A stretch of 38,852 nt of DNA from an uncultured Phycisphaerales bacterium (GCA_903857265.1 CAIODZ010000013.1:1-38852), one strand, 5' to 3'. Positions 26,402 through 34,882 are shown, counted from the stretch's first letter. The notes: a model not told the origin generated them from the letters alone. Program-made: numbers and translations.

Positions 26402-27118
26402 ATGCAGCTTACAACATCACAGACAAAGGTATGCCCTTTTTGTGCAGAGACGATACTGGCGGCGGCGATTAAGTGCCGGCATTGTGGCGAATTCCTCAAT
26501 ACCGCGCGGGCAAAGGCGATGTTGGCCCAGCCCGGCCAGCCCTTCGACTCCGCTCAGGGCGAGCAGGGTGACGGCGAGGACACATCAAAAGAGAAGCCGA
26601 ATGCGGTAGTTTACTCAGGCGGGCCGACTTTGTGGGTGATGGCTTGGGATTTCGTCAAAGGCGCTGGTGTACTGCTTGCGGCGATTCTGATAATCGCCTG
26701 GCATATCGAACACATTTCCTGGCTGCATCTTTCCTTTCAGAGCATAGCGGTCGTAGGCAAATATCGGGTGCTGCTGGGGCTGGGCGTGATTTTCGTCGTA
26801 GGCCTGATTCTTTTTTATAAGGCGTGGAAAATCAGGATGACCCATTACGAGGTCAGCCCCGACCGGATTGAATATGGCGAAGGGGTATTTGACCGCAAGG
26901 TTGATAACCTCGATATGTTCCGCGTGGTCGATATCAAGCTTCGCAGGAATGTGCTCGATTGTGTTGTCGGTGTGGGGACGGTGATATTGACGACGACGGA
27001 CAAGAGCCATCCGGAGTTCGAGTTCAAAAAAATCAAAAATTCCCGCGAGCTTTACGACACCATCAAAAAAGCCGCTCTTTCCGCAGACCGCAGAACAAAC
27101 GTCGTCCACGTGGAGTAA
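26402..27118 (+). CDS. Zinc-ribbon and PH-domain membrane protein
   Basis: A 238-residue protein in three parts. Residues 9-31 are a zinc ribbon (KVCPFCAETILAAAIKCRHC). Two membrane helices follow (about 78-100 and 122-143), then a bPH_2/YdbS-type PH domain (MTHYEVSPDRIEYGEGVFDR, RVVDIKLRRNVLDCVVGVG). PH-domain membrane proteins of this type are widespread with poorly known roles. The linker PFDSAQGEQGDGEDTSKE includes a dispersed repeat (26539-26560) and looks inserted. The ATG at 26402 has a weak ribosome site. Confidence 0.82.
   Translation: MQLTTSQTKVCPFCAETILAAAIKCRHCGEFLNTARAKAMLAQPGQPFDSAQGEQGDGEDTSKEKPNAVVYSGGPTLWVMAWDFVKGAGVLLAAILIIAWHIEHISWLHLSFQSIAVVGKYRVLLGLGVIFVVGLILFYKAWKIRMTHYEVSPDRIEYGEGVFDRKVDNLDMFRVVDIKLRRNVLDCVVGVGTVILTTTDKSHPEFEFKKIKNSRELYDTIKKAALSADRRTNVVHVE
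26539..26560. repeat. Dispersed palindromic repeat inside a coding sequence
   Basis: GCCCTTCGACTCCGCTCAGG ends in GC at 26560 and is bounded by GCCCT/AGGGC. Its complement contains CCTGAGCGGAGTCGAAGGG, a word I recognise as a dispersed repeat in many environmental bacterial genomes. It is in frame and codes for PFDSAQG in the linker between zinc ribbon and membrane helices. Confidence 0.6.
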
Positions 27119-27150
27119 TTTTGTCTCGCCCCTAGATGCTTGATACGCGA

Positions 27151-27210
27151 CAATAGCCGGGAATAGCAAGAGCTGTTGATAATGGCAGCTATCCCTATTA
27201 TTTGCTATTA
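27151..27210. repeat. Word-repeat imperfect palindrome, element G
   Basis: The left arm (27151-27175) reads CAATAGCCGGGAATAGCAAG, continuing AGCTG. The right arm (27186-27210) reverse-complemented is TAATAGCAAATAATAGGGAT, continuing AGCTG. About 17 of 25 positions agree, around a 10-base spacer. It lies directly upstream of the next gene's ribosome site. Confidence 0.55.
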
Positions 27211-27232
27211 TTCAATAAATGTTGAGGTTTGT

Positions 27233-27649
27233 ATGTCGATTGGCTGGTTAATAGTCCTGACGATAGTCATATACATAGCCCTCCAGTATATAACATACGT
27301 GGTTATGATACAGCCCAAAAAGCCGCCTAAGCCAGTTCGTGTTGCTGGAATGGCAGAAGCTGCTTTTGGAACATTGGTTTGGGGCGGGGGAGCATGGGTG
27401 TGTGCTGTAGAAAAATCGCGGTCGTTAGGTGTGGCCCTGATGCTTTTGGGTTTGTTCTGGATAGGTGTTGCAGTCAGTTTGTATAAGGCAAACAGAATTG
27501 GGCGAACAATATGCTTGGTTTTATCGATAGTTAGAATCCCGACGATCATAGGGGCATTTTTCTCTTTGTTGAGTATCTATAAGCTTTACTTTACCCAGGA
27601 ATCAAAGGATTTTTTCAACAAAACTTTTATCGCAAAGAATAACCCGTAA
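27233..27649 (+). CDS. Four-helix membrane protein, unknown
   Basis: A 138-residue protein with four hydrophobic segments (about 3-20, 43-58, 62-81 and 90-113), small basic loops (QPKKPPKPVR) and a polar tail (SKDFFNKTFIAKNNP). No family was recognised. The ATG at 27233 has GAGG five bases upstream. The frame could extend to 27176, but that stretch is repeat element G and is excluded. It is downstream of the PH-domain gene on the same strand. Confidence 0.65.
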   Translation: MSIGWLIVLTIVIYIALQYITYVVMIQPKKPPKPVRVAGMAEAAFGTLVWGGGAWVCAVEKSRSLGVALMLLGLFWIGVAVSLYKANRIGRTICLVLSIVRIPTIIGAFFSLLSIYKLYFTQESKDFFNKTFIAKNNP

Positions 27650-27704
27650 ACTGCGGGAATACTGGGCGAGCAGCCGTTTCAAATAACACAACGATGGAGA
27701 TATT

Positions 27705-28769
27705 ATGAAAACTGTATTTATCGCGTGTGCAACTATTCTGTTTTCGTTGACTTGTTTTGCGGTTGAGCCATCAATACAAGTAATGTCAAAAGAGCAGGCC
27801 AATGTCTGGTATGCACAAGCCGGCTGGCCTGTCGGGTGCAATTTCATTCCCAGCACGGCAATCAATCAGCTTGAGATGTGGCAAAAAGATACCTATGACT
27901 CGAACACAATCGACCGCGAGCTTGGCTGGGCACAGCAAATCGGCTTCGACACCGTTAGAGTGTTTCTGCATTATCTTGTCTGGCAGGAAGACCCGAACGG
28001 ATTCAAAGGCAGAATGGACGATTTCCTCGGCATCTGCGCCAAGCACAAAATCAGGGTGATGTTTGTTTTGTTCGATGATTGCTGGAACGGCGACGCGAAA
28101 TTAGGCAAACAGCCGGCGCCGAAGCCGGGGGTCCATAATTCGGGCTGGCTGCAATGTCCCCGTTATGCCGAGGTCAACGATATTTCGAAGTATCCCGTTT
28201 TTGAACAATATGTAGAAGATTTACTCCGGTCTTTCGGCAAAGACAAAAGGGTATTGATTTGGGATTTATACAACGAGCCGGGCAACAGTCATACGCCCAA
28301 ACAGAATATGCCGTTTTTGGAAAAAGTGGTTGAGTGGGCACGAAAAGCTAATTCGTCGCAGCCGATTACTATGGGCGTTTGGAATCAGGACCAGCAGCAT
28401 AAGGAGCTGAATGATTTCCAGATTGCTAACAGCGACGTGATTACGTTTCATAATTACTCAGGGCTTGAGAATATGAAGCAGGATATCGCTAAGTACAAAT
28501 CCTATGGCAGGCCCGTGATTTGCACCGAGTATATAGCGAGAGGAATGGGCAGTAAATTCGAGACGCACCTGCCTTTGCTGAAAGCCGAAAACGTCGGTGC
28601 GATAAACTGGGGCTTTGTGTATGGCAAGACGCAGACGGCTTACCCGTGGGGCTCCAAGCCAAACGCCCCTGAGCCGAACGTCTGGCATCACGACATATTC
28701 CGCAAAGACGGGACGCCTTTCGACAAACAGGAAATCGAGACAATAAAGAAGTTGACGGCAAAGGATTAA
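27705..28769 (+). CDS. Secreted GH5-like glycoside hydrolase
   Basis: A 354-residue exported enzyme with signal peptide 1-19. The fold looks like a GH5/clan GH-A barrel: an early YAQAGWPVGCNFIPSTAINQ, then DTVRVFLHYLVWQ. The acid/base Glu191 is in WDLYNEPGN, and the nucleophile Glu275 is in RPVICTEYIARG. WGFVYGKTQT is the end of the barrel. Such proteins are often annotated cellulase or beta-xylanase, but the substrate cannot be told. GGAG is well placed before the ATG. The next gene encodes a likely binding protein with its own promoter. Confidence 0.85.
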   Translation: MKTVFIACATILFSLTCFAVEPSIQVMSKEQANVWYAQAGWPVGCNFIPSTAINQLEMWQKDTYDSNTIDRELGWAQQIGFDTVRVFLHYLVWQEDPNGFKGRMDDFLGICAKHKIRVMFVLFDDCWNGDAKLGKQPAPKPGVHNSGWLQCPRYAEVNDISKYPVFEQYVEDLLRSFGKDKRVLIWDLYNEPGNSHTPKQNMPFLEKVVEWARKANSSQPITMGVWNQDQQHKELNDFQIANSDVITFHNYSGLENMKQDIAKYKSYGRPVICTEYIARGMGSKFETHLPLLKAENVGAINWGFVYGKTQTAYPWGSKPNAPEPNVWHHDIFRKDGTPFDKQEIETIKKLTAKD

Positions 28770-28825
28770 TCGCATTTCTTCTGCCCAGACGCGGGCCAAA
28801 CGTCGTTTATTTGGAATGGCGCCCA

Positions 28826-28854
28826 TAGACAAAGTCACATTTTTTGTTTATAAC
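28826..28854 (+). promoter_or_regulatory. Promoter of the secreted beta-sandwich protein gene
   Basis: TAGACA (28826-28831) and TATAAC (28849-28854) are 17 bases apart, each matching the consensus at 5 of 6. The ATG is about 55 bases downstream of the expected start. Confidence 0.55.
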
Positions 28855-28914
28855 ATGGCCTTGGTGTAGAAACAGAAAAACAATAAATTGACAATAACGA
28901 AGGAGGCAAAGAGC

Positions 28915-29598
28915 ATGAACATGAGTTTGATGAGCCGTATTGGGGTTAGTGGTTTTATATGTCTTGCGATAACGCTGGGGCTGGTCGGCATAAGCTATGC
29001 GGGTTTACCCCAGGTGATAGGCAACTGGGAAGACGGCAACGATGACTGGACGGTGCATCCTGAGGCCGCCGATGGAACGACCGCGAAGGCAGTCAAGGAA
29101 AACGCGACGTTAGGCAATTATAGTTACAAGGTGTTTGTGCCTTCCGGCTGGCAGAAAGCAATAGTGCGGGATTTGTCGGGCGACGCGAATCTGCTGGCGG
29201 CCCTCGGCAAAGCCACGCAGTTGAAGATAGATATAACGCTGAAAGCCAAGGAGTGGAGCATCGGCTCCGGCTGGGTCAAGCCAATCGAATGTATCGTGAT
29301 ACAGGATGATTTTGGCGGTTGGCAGCAAATAGACCCGGCGGCCAGTCAGGAAGATGCTTCGTTTAACGGCTCAGCCGATAAAACGATTACGGTCGCTTTT
29401 GATATTCCTGCTCAGACCCCGCCGGACCTGACACACGGGAGCGTCACTATCATTACAAACTATGATGGCGTGACCACTGCCGGCAATTTCTATTTCGACA
29501 ACGTGCGGCTGGTGGGGGCAGGCGAGCCGAATAAGCCCAAAGAAACTGTTAAACCCGTCGAACCGAATAAACCTGAGCCGAATAAACCGGCAAAGTAG
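28915..29598 (+). CDS. Secreted CBM-like beta-sandwich protein
   Basis: A 227-residue exported protein. The signal peptide is about residues 1-30 (MSRIGVSGFICLAITLGLVG...YAG). The mature part begins LPQVIGNWEDGNDDWTVHPE, with later AIVRDLSGDANLL and FYFDNVRLVGAGE, a pattern typical of jelly-roll carbohydrate-binding domains. It ends in a Pro/Asn/Lys spacer (PNKPEPNKPAK). AAGGAGG lies eight bases before the ATG at 28915. Next to the GH5-like gene it may help bind polysaccharide at the surface. No catalytic residues are seen. Confidence 0.75.
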   Translation: MNMSLMSRIGVSGFICLAITLGLVGISYAGLPQVIGNWEDGNDDWTVHPEAADGTTAKAVKENATLGNYSYKVFVPSGWQKAIVRDLSGDANLLAALGKATQLKIDITLKAKEWSIGSGWVKPIECIVIQDDFGGWQQIDPAASQEDASFNGSADKTITVAFDIPAQTPPDLTHGSVTIITNYDGVTTAGNFYFDNVRLVGAGEPNKPKETVKPVEPNKPEPNKPAK

Positions 29599-29647
29599 AA
29601 AAGAATACCCCCTGCTTACGACTTGCAGGGGCAGGCAAGAGCAACAG

Positions 29648-29690
29648 AGCACAGGTGCACAAGCTCACAAGGGCTTGTGCACTTTTGTTT
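29648..29690 (+). terminator. Rho-independent terminator, also element H
   Basis: GTGCACAAGC (29655-29664) and GCTTGTGCAC (29673-29682) form a perfect 10-bp stem with an 8-base loop, followed by TTTTGTTT. The left side, GAGCACAGGTGCACAAGCTC, repeats a CAC-AGG word like the other word-repeat elements, so the terminator may be a member of that family. Confidence 0.75.
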
Positions 29691-29727
29691 CAAGGGCGAG
29701 CAATTTCTTTTTGATGTTGCCGCCAAA

Positions 29728-30390
29728 TTATTCCGCCGGATATTTCAGCTTTGCGTAGCAGTGTAAACAGACGGTGCGACCTTCGTAGACTTTTGATTTC
29801 TCAAGTTTGCCTATTTCGCGGCCACAGTTTTCACACTTTATGACTGTCGGACTCTTCGTTATTGTCGCATTTGGTTTTTCTTGACTCTTTTCATTTTGAG
29901 TATTTTGTTGCTGTTTCTTGATATCTTCCGACGGTTGTTTCTCTTTTTCATTCGATACTGGTAATGGTTCTTTCATTAATACCTGTCTTTGCATAAGGAT
30001 CCATAACTCGTCGATTGCTTTCTTGTCAACTTTTGGCTCCCCATTTATTGATGTCTTAACGCGAATAGTGCAGGATTTTGGTCCTATTTCCCTAATTTGT
30101 ATTGAGACTGCAAATTTTGTATCCTCTATATAATGGGAAACCCAGAGGCGATCAGCAGATCTGTCGTGAGCTTTTGTCCCGGTAATTAGTCCACCAGCCC
30201 GATCGGACATAGAAATAGTATAACCTGCATCAAAAAGGGCACCTGAGGCAGCATTGTATGTCTCGTTTATGCTGGCGTCCACTTCACGCGTTTCAATCGC
30301 GTTAAGTTGAGCTTGAGATAGCTGATTTTCTGCGTTACAGCCCGTTAATAGCAATATCGTAAAAATACCGATACTGGTTACAGTATGCAT
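29728..30390 (-). CDS. Lipoprotein with C-terminal zinc ribbon
   Basis: A 220-residue exported lipoprotein with the lipobox LTGC (Cys18). The alpha/beta domain ETREVDASINETYNAASGAL...GLITGTKAHD resembles lipoproteins that use a conserved x-E-V-D-x-S-x-x-x-x-Y/F-x-A-x-x-A-L start. A charged, Gln-rich linker (KQQQNTQNEKSQEK) leads to a four-cysteine zinc ribbon (CENC and CLHCYAKL, about 185-212). AAGGAGG allows two ATGs; the second (30388-30390) has the better spacing of six bases. A zinc ribbon on an exported lipoprotein is unusual. It forms a two-gene operon with the gene at 30403-30780. Confidence 0.75.
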   Translation of the reverse strand: MHTVTSIGIFTILLLTGCNAENQLSQAQLNAIETREVDASINETYNAASGALFDAGYTISMSDRAGGLITGTKAHDRSADRLWVSHYIEDTKFAVSIQIREIGPKSCTIRVKTSINGEPKVDKKAIDELWILMQRQVLMKEPLPVSNEKEKQPSEDIKKQQQNTQNEKSQEKPNATITKSPTVIKCENCGREIGKLEKSKVYEGRTVCLHCYAKLKYPAE

Positions 30391-30402
30391 CATAATCCTC
30401 CT

Positions 30403-30780
30403 TTAAAATCTAGTTACATTCATTCTATAATCAACGACCTTGTCATTTGAATCAAAATATATGATAAGCATTGTGGATGTTGAAGAAGAACGAGTTCTGC
30501 CTCCCCCAACACCAGCAACGAGAACATTCAGGTAGCCATTTGAAGACTCTACATCATAGCGAATCTTATCATAGGTCCAAACCTGCATGTTGTCTTTGTG
30601 GGTAACCAAATCAGGCGGGCCAAAAATTTCCGTTACTTCCGCTTGAGTAGTTTGACCTTTAATAATGGCTTTCTTGGCCATACCCGCAGTAAGGTTGCTT
30701 TGTGTCGGAGGCGGTGTGATATCACTTGGGGTACAACCACAAACTACCAGAGAAAGCAAGAGGCATGCTACGTATTTCAT
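30403..30780 (-). CDS. BamE/SmpA-like small lipoprotein
   Basis: A 125-residue lipoprotein with signal peptide MKYVACLLLSLVV and lipobox VCGC (Cys16). The core AIIKGQTTQAEVTEIFGPPD...VWTYDKIR follows the pattern I-x-x-G-x-x-(S/T)-x-x-E-V-x-x-x-x-G-x-P of SmpA/OmlA/BamE proteins, which occur in outer-membrane assembly or as inhibitors. The C-terminal half has Ser/Thr/Gly-rich repeats (GGGRTRSSSTSTM). GGGAG precedes the ATG at 30778-30780. It is the first gene of a two-gene operon. No BamA or other Bam gene is nearby, so a Bam role is not claimed. Confidence 0.72.
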   Translation of the reverse strand: MKYVACLLLSLVVCGCTPSDITPPPTQSNLTAGMAKKAIIKGQTTQAEVTEIFGPPDLVTHKDNMQVWTYDKIRYDVESSNGYLNVLVAGVGGGRTRSSSTSTMLIIYFDSNDKVVDYRMNVTRF

Positions 30781-30939
30781 TTTTACACTCCCTAAAAAAA
30801 GCTTTATTGGGGACAAAGCAACAAGATTATAAACATTAACGGCTGGCACATCCAGAAAAAAAAGAGCTAAATTTTACCTTTTAGGCCATTTTCCGCTAAG
30901 ATGGCACCATATTCAGGTTATAACCGGGGCGGCAACCGT

Positions 30940-31467
30940 TTAGCGATCATTGCTTTCCAGAGTTATTAATTTTTTCTTGGTGTTGGTTCCGCCGAATGCG
31001 CTGAAGTTGCCGAGTGAGCTATCGGAATGGATTACGCGATGGCAGGGGATAATCAGGGGGATAGGATTTCTCGCTAAGGCACTTCCGACCGCTCTGCTGG
31101 CGCGGGGCTTGCCAATCATACCGGCCAACTGGGAATAAGAAACTGTCTTGCCGGACGGTATTTTTCTGCACGCAGCCAGCACCTTACGGGCGAAAGGCGG
31201 AAGCTTGTCGAGGACAAGGGATGTATCGAATCTTACCGGTTTTCCGGCAAAATAGGCGGTTATCTGTTTTTGCAGGGGCTTCAGGAGGTTTTTGTTAAAT
31301 TGGGGGTTACCGAGGCCGGCGAGTAGGCATTTTTCAACAGTTTTGCGGCTTGAGCGTGGTAAGCACGTTCGAATAAGCCCTTTTTTGTCGGCGACTAAGC
31401 CGAAATAGCCCCAGGCAGTACTGAAAATCGCATATTTCATTTGCGTAGCCATATCGCGAAAAATCAT
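30940..31467 (-). CDS. ogt: O6-methylguanine-DNA methyltransferase
   Basis: This is a suicide repair enzyme that moves alkyl groups from O6-alkylguanine to its own cysteine. The C-terminal MGMT domain contains GKTVSYSQLAGMIGKPRASR and the active site IPCHRV with Cys142, followed by the binding-loop end SLGNFSAFGG. It lacks an Ada-type N-terminal domain. The 175 residues fit Ogt. Three ATGs (codons 1, 6 and 10) compete with no clear ribosome site; MKYAIFSTAWG (codon 10) is the most Ogt-like beginning. It is divergent to pheA. Confidence 0.92.
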   Translation of the reverse strand: MIFRDMATQMKYAIFSTAWGYFGLVADKKGLIRTCLPRSSRKTVEKCLLAGLGNPQFNKNLLKPLQKQITAYFAGKPVRFDTSLVLDKLPPFARKVLAACRKIPSGKTVSYSQLAGMIGKPRASRAVGSALARNPIPLIIPCHRVIHSDSSLGNFSAFGGTNTKKKLITLESNDR

Positions 31468-31591
31468 ATTAAACGAGGCAAAGTCGTTGACGCAAGGGGG
31501 AAATTATGTTAGAAAAGCGGGTTTGTAAATCTGTGCAGGTAAAAGGTTTGACGCCCCCGCGTTTTCTTATCAAAAACAAGTAAGGGGGCAG

Positions 31592-32674
31592 GTGGGAATT
31601 TTGTCTTTAGACGACCTTAGAAAACAGATTGACGAGATTGACCGCAAGCTTGTCGAGTTGCTCAACGAGCGTGCCAATATTGTTATAGAAATTGGCAAGC
31701 TCAAGAACAAGACGGGCAAGCCCGTGTATGCGCCGGACCGTGAGAAGGAAGTGCTTGAGAAAGTGGCCGGTCACAACAAGGGGCCGCTGCCCAACAAGTG
31801 CCTGCATGCGATATGGCGCGAGCTGATGAGCGGGTCGTTTGTTCTGGAAAGACCTTTGCGGGTGGGATACTTAGGCCCTGGCGGCAGCTACAGTCATACG
31901 GCGGCGATTTGCAAGTTCGGGCAAAGCGCGGATTATGAGCCGCTCGCTGATATTCGCAGCGTCCTGGATGAGGTCAGCAAGGGACATTGCGATTTGGGTA
32001 TCGTGCCGATAGAGAATACCCTGGGCGGCGGCGTGATTGAGACGCTGGATGCCCTGGTAGATTCGGATGTGAAAGTTTGCTCGGAGATTTTGATGGCGAT
32101 TCATCATAATCTTTTGGCCAATTGCAACATAGACCAGATTGAGAAGATTTACTCGAAGCCGGAAGTTTTTACGCAGTGCCGTAACTGGCTTGCCGCGACG
32201 TTCAAAGAGGCAAAGACCGTCGCGGAGCCGTCAACCGCCAAAGCCGCGCAGAAGGCCGCAAAGGAAGCGAAGTCGGCGGCAATTGGTTCGACGGTAGCGG
32301 CGGAACTGTATGGGCTGAAAATCGTATGCGAAAGCATCGAGGACACGCCCAATAACGTAACGAGATTTTTTGTGGTCGGGCGCGAAGACGCCAGGCCTAC
32401 CGGCGAAGACAAGACCGCGGCGATATTCAGCACGGCCCACAAGGCAGGCGCCCTCGTCGATGTGCTCGAGGTTTTCAAGAAGTATGGTGTAAACCTGACT
32501 AATATAGAATCGAGGCCCAGCAAAAAAAGACAATGGGAATATTACTTCTTTGTGGATTTCATGGGCCATCGCAGCGACGAAAAAGTTCAGAAGGCCTTCG
32601 ACGAGGCGAAAAAACACTGTTTACAGCTTTCGGTGCTGGGCAGCTTCCCGCGGGCGACGGAAGTATTGGGATAA
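31592..32674 (+). CDS. pheA: Chorismate mutase/prephenate dehydratase (P-protein)
   Basis: This bifunctional enzyme takes chorismate to prephenate and on to phenylpyruvate for phenylalanine. The AroQ mutase is residues 1 to about 85 (LRKQIDEIDRKLVELLNER). The dehydratase follows (VGYLGPGGSYSHTAA, VPIENTLGGGVIETLD, NNVTRFFVVG), then an ACT regulatory domain with NIESRPSKK, the phenylalanine-binding ESRP motif. At 360 residues it is normal. The GTG at 31592 is given. A TTG at 31601, giving MSLDDLRKQ, is equally possible as P-proteins usually start so. tpiA begins 15 bases later. Confidence 0.95.
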   Translation: MGILSLDDLRKQIDEIDRKLVELLNERANIVIEIGKLKNKTGKPVYAPDREKEVLEKVAGHNKGPLPNKCLHAIWRELMSGSFVLERPLRVGYLGPGGSYSHTAAICKFGQSADYEPLADIRSVLDEVSKGHCDLGIVPIENTLGGGVIETLDALVDSDVKVCSEILMAIHHNLLANCNIDQIEKIYSKPEVFTQCRNWLAATFKEAKTVAEPSTAKAAQKAAKEAKSAAIGSTVAAELYGLKIVCESIEDTPNNVTRFFVVGREDARPTGEDKTAAIFSTAHKAGALVDVLEVFKKYGVNLTNIESRPSKKRQWEYYFFVDFMGHRSDEKVQKAFDEAKKHCLQLSVLGSFPRATEVLG

Positions 32675-32689
32675 ATTTAGGAGAGTAGG

Positions 32690-33451
32690 ATGCGAAAGTC
32701 ATTTATAGCGGGCAACTGGAAAATGAACACAGACGTTCACAGCTCAGTCAAATTAGCTGAAGGCGTCGTTTCGGGTTGTAAAGACGTGGCGGGCAGCAAA
32801 GTTGACGTAGCCGTGTGCCCGCCATTTGTTTATCTTCAGCAGGTGAGCAAGGCCCTTCAATCATCGCATATCGCGCTTGGCTCGCAGGACATTTACTTCG
32901 AGCAGAAAGGTGCGTTTACGGGCGAGATTAGCGCGGCTATGCTTAAGGACGTCGGCTGCGCTTACGCGTTATGTGGTCATTCGGAAAGACGGCACGTTAT
33001 CGGCGAAACCGATGAGCTGATAAACAAAAAGGTTCACGCTGCCATATTGGGCGGGCTTTTGCCAATTTTGTGCGTAGGCGAACTGCTCGATGAGCGCAAG
33101 GCGAACAAAACCGACGAGGTAGTAACGCGGCAGATGAAAAAAGGCCTGGCGGGATTAATCGCAGAAAAGATGTCGGCGGTTACGATTGCCTACGAGCCGG
33201 TATGGGCGATAGGGACAGGGTTGACCGCGACGCCTCAGCAGGCACAGGAGGTGCACGCCTTGATTCGGAAATTGGTCGCCCAGATGTATGACAGGAAGAT
33301 TGCCGACGCGATTCGCATTCAGTATGGCGGGTCGGTAAAGCCGGATAACGCGGGCGAGCTGATGAGCCAGGAAGACGTTGACGGTTTATTGGTCGGCGGG
33401 GCAAGTTTGAAAACGGAAGATTTTGTGGCGATTGTTAAAGCGTCAGTTTGA
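32690..33451 (+). CDS. tpiA: Triosephosphate isomerase
   Basis: This enzyme interconverts glyceraldehyde 3-phosphate and dihydroxyacetone phosphate in glycolysis. It is a 253-residue TIM barrel with GNWKMN (Lys11), the catalytic His97 in CGHSERR, the catalytic Glu169 in AYEPVWAIGTG, and the phosphate-binding IQYGGSVKPDN and LLVGGASLK. AGGAGA precedes the ATG. It starts 15 bases after pheA. secG follows after 34 bases, a common arrangement in bacteria. Confidence 0.98.
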   Translation: MRKSFIAGNWKMNTDVHSSVKLAEGVVSGCKDVAGSKVDVAVCPPFVYLQQVSKALQSSHIALGSQDIYFEQKGAFTGEISAAMLKDVGCAYALCGHSERRHVIGETDELINKKVHAAILGGLLPILCVGELLDERKANKTDEVVTRQMKKGLAGLIAEKMSAVTIAYEPVWAIGTGLTATPQQAQEVHALIRKLVAQMYDRKIADAIRIQYGGSVKPDNAGELMSQEDVDGLLVGGASLKTEDFVAIVKASV

Positions 33452-33485
33452 TTACAAAAAAATTAAACGAAATAGGGGACATATT

Positions 33486-33902
33486 ATGGCATTGAATCCG
33501 GTATTGGCAGCAGGTTTCATAATGAACATTCTCGCGGTGATTTTTGTGATTGGCTCGGTGGCGCTTATCCTGGTGGTATTGATTCAAAAAGGCAAAGGCG
33601 GCGGACTTAGCGGCGCTTTTGCCGGCGGTATGGCCAGCGGCATACTGGGCAGCAAGACGGGCGACTTCCTTACGTGGATTACTATCAGCATGGCCAGCTT
33701 ATTTATAATCGTTGCTCTTGTGCTGGACAAGTGGTGGCGTCCGTCAACGAGCGGACCGGCATCGAAAACTCCAGCCCCGATAACCAGCAATGATACCGGC
33801 AGAGAACGGCCGGCACCGACAGCTCCGACTGCGCCTGCGCAGGAGCAGCCGGCAGCTCCTGCTGCACCGGCAGACCAACAGGGACAGACCGAGAAGCAAT
33901 AA
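33486..33902 (+). CDS. secG: Preprotein translocase subunit SecG
   Basis: SecG is the small accessory subunit of the SecYEG export channel. The first 80 residues are two membrane helices with the signature LVVLIQKGKGGGLSGAFAGG between them, followed by LGSKTGDFLTWITI. A 55-residue Pro/Ala/Gln-rich tail follows, making 138 residues against about 75-110 usual. The ATG at 33486 has AGGGGA upstream. An in-frame upstream extension would overlap tpiA and is rejected. Confidence 0.93.
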   Translation: MALNPVLAAGFIMNILAVIFVIGSVALILVVLIQKGKGGGLSGAFAGGMASGILGSKTGDFLTWITISMASLFIIVALVLDKWWRPSTSGPASKTPAPITSNDTGRERPAPTAPTAPAQEQPAAPAAPADQQGQTEKQ

Positions 33903-33981
33903 CAGGCAAATGATAATTGCGCCGGACACAGGGTTTGTGTTCTTGTGCGATTAATCGAATAAGTTGTCGAGGTTTCTATTT

Positions 33982-34872
33982 ATGATAAATAGTATGACTG
34001 GATACGGGAACGCGGATGGCCGGCTGAGCGGCGTTACTTATTTAGTAGAAATCAGCACGGTCAACAACCGCTATTTCAAGCCGACAATTCGGCTGCCGGA
34101 AACGCTCGGATTTTTGGAAAGCGACGTGGAAAAAGAGCTGCGCCGGGAGGTGTCACGAGGCACGGCTAATTATACACTCAGGCAAAAAGGTGCGCCTGCA
34201 GAGGCGCTTTTCGACATAAACGAAAAGGCGCTGGCTACGCTTCTTAAACGACTCGGTAAAATTTCACCGTCGGGCGGGCTGGAACGCGAGCTTGATTTAG
34301 GCGGACTATTGGCACTACCGGGAATTTTGTCGCCCGCGGTGCCGAGCAGCAAGGAGGCCGACAGAATTCGGCGAAAAGTACTGGCGATTACGCGCCAGGC
34401 GCTGAAGGGGCTTAAGTCGATGCGCGCCGCGGAAGGCGAAGCCCTGTCGGCAGACCTCGAAAAACATTGCAGGGCGATAAAAACCTCGCTTGAGCAGATA
34501 CAAACTCGCAGTGCTGCCGGGCCTAAGCAATACGCTGAAAAACTTAAAAGGAGGATCGAGGAACTGCTCTCGGTTGCCAAATTAAAATTGAATGACGAGA
34601 CACTGGCTCGCGAGGTTGCGATTTTCGCGGACAGGGCGGACATATCGGAAGAAATCGCCCGGCTGGATTCGCACCTGGTGCAGTTTACAAAGGGCTTGAA
34701 GAGCAGCGCCGGACAAGGCGAAGGCCGCAAACTTGATTTTATCTGTCAGGAGATGCTCAGAGAGGCCAACACCATCGGCAGCAAGGCAGGCGACTCCGAG
34801 ATTGTGCATTTAGTTGTGGATATCAAGTGCCGGATAGACCGAATCAAGGAACAGGTCCAGAACGTGGAATGA
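33982..34872 (+). CDS. yicC: YicC-family endoribonuclease
   Basis: YicC proteins are metal-dependent endoribonucleases that act on some small RNAs. The 296-residue protein has the family start MINSMTGYGNADG, then EISTVNNRYFKPTIRLP, and ends REANTIGSKAGDSEIVHLVV...DIKCRIDRIKEQVQNVE, the DUF1732 signature. The ATG at 33982 has GAGG eight bases upstream. A TTG six codons earlier overlaps that site. gmk follows 10 bases later, the classical yicC-gmk-rpoZ order. Confidence 0.94.
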   Translation: MINSMTGYGNADGRLSGVTYLVEISTVNNRYFKPTIRLPETLGFLESDVEKELRREVSRGTANYTLRQKGAPAEALFDINEKALATLLKRLGKISPSGGLERELDLGGLLALPGILSPAVPSSKEADRIRRKVLAITRQALKGLKSMRAAEGEALSADLEKHCRAIKTSLEQIQTRSAAGPKQYAEKLKRRIEELLSVAKLKLNDETLAREVAIFADRADISEEIARLDSHLVQFTKGLKSSAGQGEGRKLDFICQEMLREANTIGSKAGDSEIVHLVVDIKCRIDRIKEQVQNVE

Positions 34873-34882
34873 CGAATCGCCG

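Noticed and set aside
27176..27232. Longer start for the four-helix membrane protein
   Set aside because: The extension is made of repeat element G, and the ATG at 27233 has a good ribosome site.
31487..31515. Possible pheA promoter TTGACG-17-TAGAAA
   Set aside because: The -10 is a poor match, and a competing TTGACG nearby makes the call unreliable.
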